A DNA stretch of 64,000 nucleotides from Sporosarcina cyprini (lineage in GTDB: Bacteria; Bacillota; Bacilli; Bacillales_A; Planococcaceae). This document shows, one piece after another, positions 62,611 to 64,000 of the stretch. The notes beneath the pieces are model-generated. The model saw only the letters and a program-made list of their open reading frames with translations. It was not told the DNA's origin and searched no databases. A program made the translations under genes and the position numbers. Position 1 is the first letter of the stretch; every line of letters begins with the position of its first letter. Location of the stretch: NCBI RefSeq assembly GCF_022048975.1, contig NZ_JAKMHX010000019.1, positions 19,079 to 83,078 on the forward strand. Reading direction: 5' to 3'.

Positions 62611-63129
62611 ATGGCTAAATTTACTGTAGAAGATAAGTTACATGCAGTTAATCGTTATTTAAATGGCAGGGAAAGTTCACATGAAATAGCCAAGTCTTTG
62701 CAGACAGATAATAAAGCAATCCTTAAGTGGGTCAAACAATACGAATATCATGGTGCCGAAGCTTTTATTAAGTCTTGTACAACTTACACACAACAGTTTA
62801 AACTGGACGTACTCAATTACATGATTGAACAGGGCACATCCTTAAATGAAACTGCGGCTATTTTTAAGATCCCTTCCCCTTCTACAATTTTAGTTTGGAG
62901 GAAACAGTTGGAGACACAAGGAGTGGATGCCCTTCAATCAAAGAAAAAGGGGCGTCCATCCGTGAAAAAGGAATCCAATCAACAACATAAACCTGCACCG
63001 GTTAAAGGGTCTACTGAGGCGCTTGAAGCTCGTATTAAACAACTAGAAATGGAAAACACGTATTTAAAAAAGTTGAATGCCTTAGTTCAAAACAAGGAAA
63101 AATCACCAAAAAAGACAAAGCGCAAGTAG
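62611..63129 (+). CDS. IS3-family transposase OrfA
   Basis: A 172-residue DNA-binding protein with two helix-turn-helix regions (SSHEIAKSLQTDNKAILKWV and TSLNETAAIFKIPSPSTILV), and a C-terminal coiled coil (EALEARIKQLEMENTYLKKL). This is the OrfA type of the IS150 group. Near its end the sequence A-AAA-AAG at 63108-63114 is a classic -1 slippery site; shifting there enters OrfB to give the fused transposase. Confidence 0.92.
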   Translation: MAKFTVEDKLHAVNRYLNGRESSHEIAKSLQTDNKAILKWVKQYEYHGAEAFIKSCTTYTQQFKLDVLNYMIEQGTSLNETAAIFKIPSPSTILVWRKQLETQGVDALQSKKKGRPSVKKESNQQHKPAPVKGSTEALEARIKQLEMENTYLKKLNALVQNKEKSPKKTKRK

Positions 63130-63167
63130 TCTTTGAACTAAGGCATGCATATCCGGTAAAGTTACTC

Positions 63168-63965
63168 GTGAAGCTCGCTGGTATTCCACGGAGTACGTAT
63201 TATCATTTGGTGGCACGTCTGAATCAGCCAGATCCAGACGCAGATATAAAGGCAGAAATTAAGTCGATTTATGAAGAACACGAAGGACGTTATGGCTATC
63301 GTCGTATCCGTGATGAGCTTGCCAATCGTGGACGAAAGGTGAATCATAAGAAGGTTCAGCGCATCATGAGAGAGTTAGGTTTAAAGTGCTTGGTCCGTAT
63401 GAAAAAATATAAATCTTATAAAGGGACGGTTGGTAAAATCGCGCCTAATAATTTAGAACGCAACTTTACTGCAGATGCCCCAAACGAAAAATGGGTCACC
63501 GACATTACGGAATTTAAGCTGTTTGGGGAAAAACTTTATTTATCACCTGTATTGGATTTGTTTAACGGTGAGATCATTACCTATACCATTGGTTCAAGAC
63601 CAACGTATTCACTTGTTTCCGATATGTTGGAGAAGGCTTTGGAACGCTTGCCGGAGGACCACCAGCTACTAATGCATTCGGATCAAGGTTGGCATTATCA
63701 AATGAAGCAATATCGTCACGCACTTGAGTCTAGGGGGATTGTGCAAAGTATGTCCCGCAAGGGAAACTGTTACGACAATTCTGTGATGGAAAATTTCTTT
63801 GGCATTATGAAATCCGAGTTCCTCTATTTAAAGGAATTTGAAAGTGTAGAACATTTCAAAATAGAACTGGAAAGATACATCAATTACTATAATACAAAAC
63901 GGTTGAAGGCAAAATTAAAAATGAGTCCGGTGCAATACCGAACTCATTTTACCCAAGCTGCCTGA
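63168..63965 (+). CDS. IS3-family transposase OrfB (DDE domain)
   Basis: The frame opens near 63108 after the slippery site, so the functional product is an OrfA-OrfB fusion. GTG 63168 is only the first start codon in frame. It contains the HTH_21 region and an rve-type integrase core with DDE residues: Asp in WVTDITEF, Asp in LMHSDQGW and Glu near DNSVMENFFG, with the YYNTKRLKAKLKMSPVQYR end. All core residues are present, so the element may be active. Confidence 0.93.
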   Translation: MKLAGIPRSTYYHLVARLNQPDPDADIKAEIKSIYEEHEGRYGYRRIRDELANRGRKVNHKKVQRIMRELGLKCLVRMKKYKSYKGTVGKIAPNNLERNFTADAPNEKWVTDITEFKLFGEKLYLSPVLDLFNGEIITYTIGSRPTYSLVSDMLEKALERLPEDHQLLMHSDQGWHYQMKQYRHALESRGIVQSMSRKGNCYDNSVMENFFGIMKSEFLYLKEFESVEHFKIELERYINYYNTKRLKAKLKMSPVQYRTHFTQAA

Positions 63966-64000
63966 AGTAATACCGTGTCTAACTTTTAGGGGTCACTTCA

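Larger units (their letters stand above)
62556..64000 (+). mobile_element. complete IS3-family insertion sequence
   Basis: A roughly 1445-bp element with near-matching 25-bp terminal inverted repeats: TGAACTGCACCCC at the left end (62556) and, as the complement of the right end (63976-64000), TGAAGTGACCCC; both continue to GTTAGACA. It contains orfA and orfB of the IS3/IS150 type. The right end coincides with the last base of the window, so the target duplication cannot be checked. Confidence 0.93.

Overview
The window looks like chromosomal DNA from a Bacillales bacterium, most likely Planococcaceae (Sporosarcina-like). The reasons are the moderate GC content, strong AGGAGG-type ribosome sites, frequent TTG and GTG starts, a tryptophan T-box leader, a dppABCDE-ykfABCD operon in the Bacillus subtilis order, a des-desK-desR membrane-fluidity cassette and a bacillithiol-associated YtxJ protein. 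The taxonomic call is inference; no rRNA or tRNA gene is present.

Layout. 1-2610: start of an XRE regulator, divergent from an MFS transporter, then an AEC carrier. 2714-6143: ABC ATPase with an unusually large double permease. 6280-6984: RluF-type pseudouridine synthase (minus). 7117-13689: trp operon trpE-D-C-F-B-A behind a T-box, without trpG and with an 11-copy 20-bp repeat between trpE and trpD. 13738-14709: uncharacterised protein. 15133-20846: oligopeptide importer oppDFBCA. 21033-30866: dppABCDE-ykfABCD for uptake and breakdown of wall peptides, with a strong CodY-like box. 31054-36783: thioesterase, DUF418 protein, two-component system, coiled-coil protein and VOC protein. 37179-41779: YtrA-type operon (two related membrane proteins, GntR repressor, two ABC ATPases and a permease) with a palindromic operator over its -10 element. 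42118-43511: an HTH-TPR regulator translationally coupled to a 52-residue secreted peptide, a probable cell-cell signalling cassette. 43610-49586: GNAT enzyme, 30-residue membrane protein, DUF2207 protein, small WYL-like protein, alkyltransferase-like protein, PAP2 phosphatase, PlsY-like acyltransferase and YtxJ. 49744-53544: fabG, then a perfect Rex-type palindrome, then des-desK-desR. 54008-56723: kynU-kynB-kynA, tryptophan to anthranilate. 57283-62526: D,D-carboxypeptidase, D-serine dehydratase, AlkA glycosylase, O6-alkylguanine transferase, AbrB-like protein and an amidinotransferase-fold hydrolase. 62556-64000: a complete IS3-family element ending at the window edge.

How it fits together. 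Two peptide importers and the Ykf enzymes turn imported peptides, including murein peptides, into amino acids; the same importers could return the mature signal peptide of the 42118-43511 cassette. Tryptophan is made from trp genes controlled by uncharged tRNA-Trp and degraded by kyn genes to anthranilate, which is also the TrpD substrate. Phospholipid functions (PlsY-like, PAP2, FabG, Des/DesKR) lie within about 6 kb.

The least explained features are intergenic arrays of degenerate repeats. Each has its own sequence, but three share a 20-21 bp period: 8968-9187, 36923-37085 and 53697-53860. A weaker, related-looking region lies at 59521-59720. The signalling cassette and these arrays are the best candidates for something undescribed.
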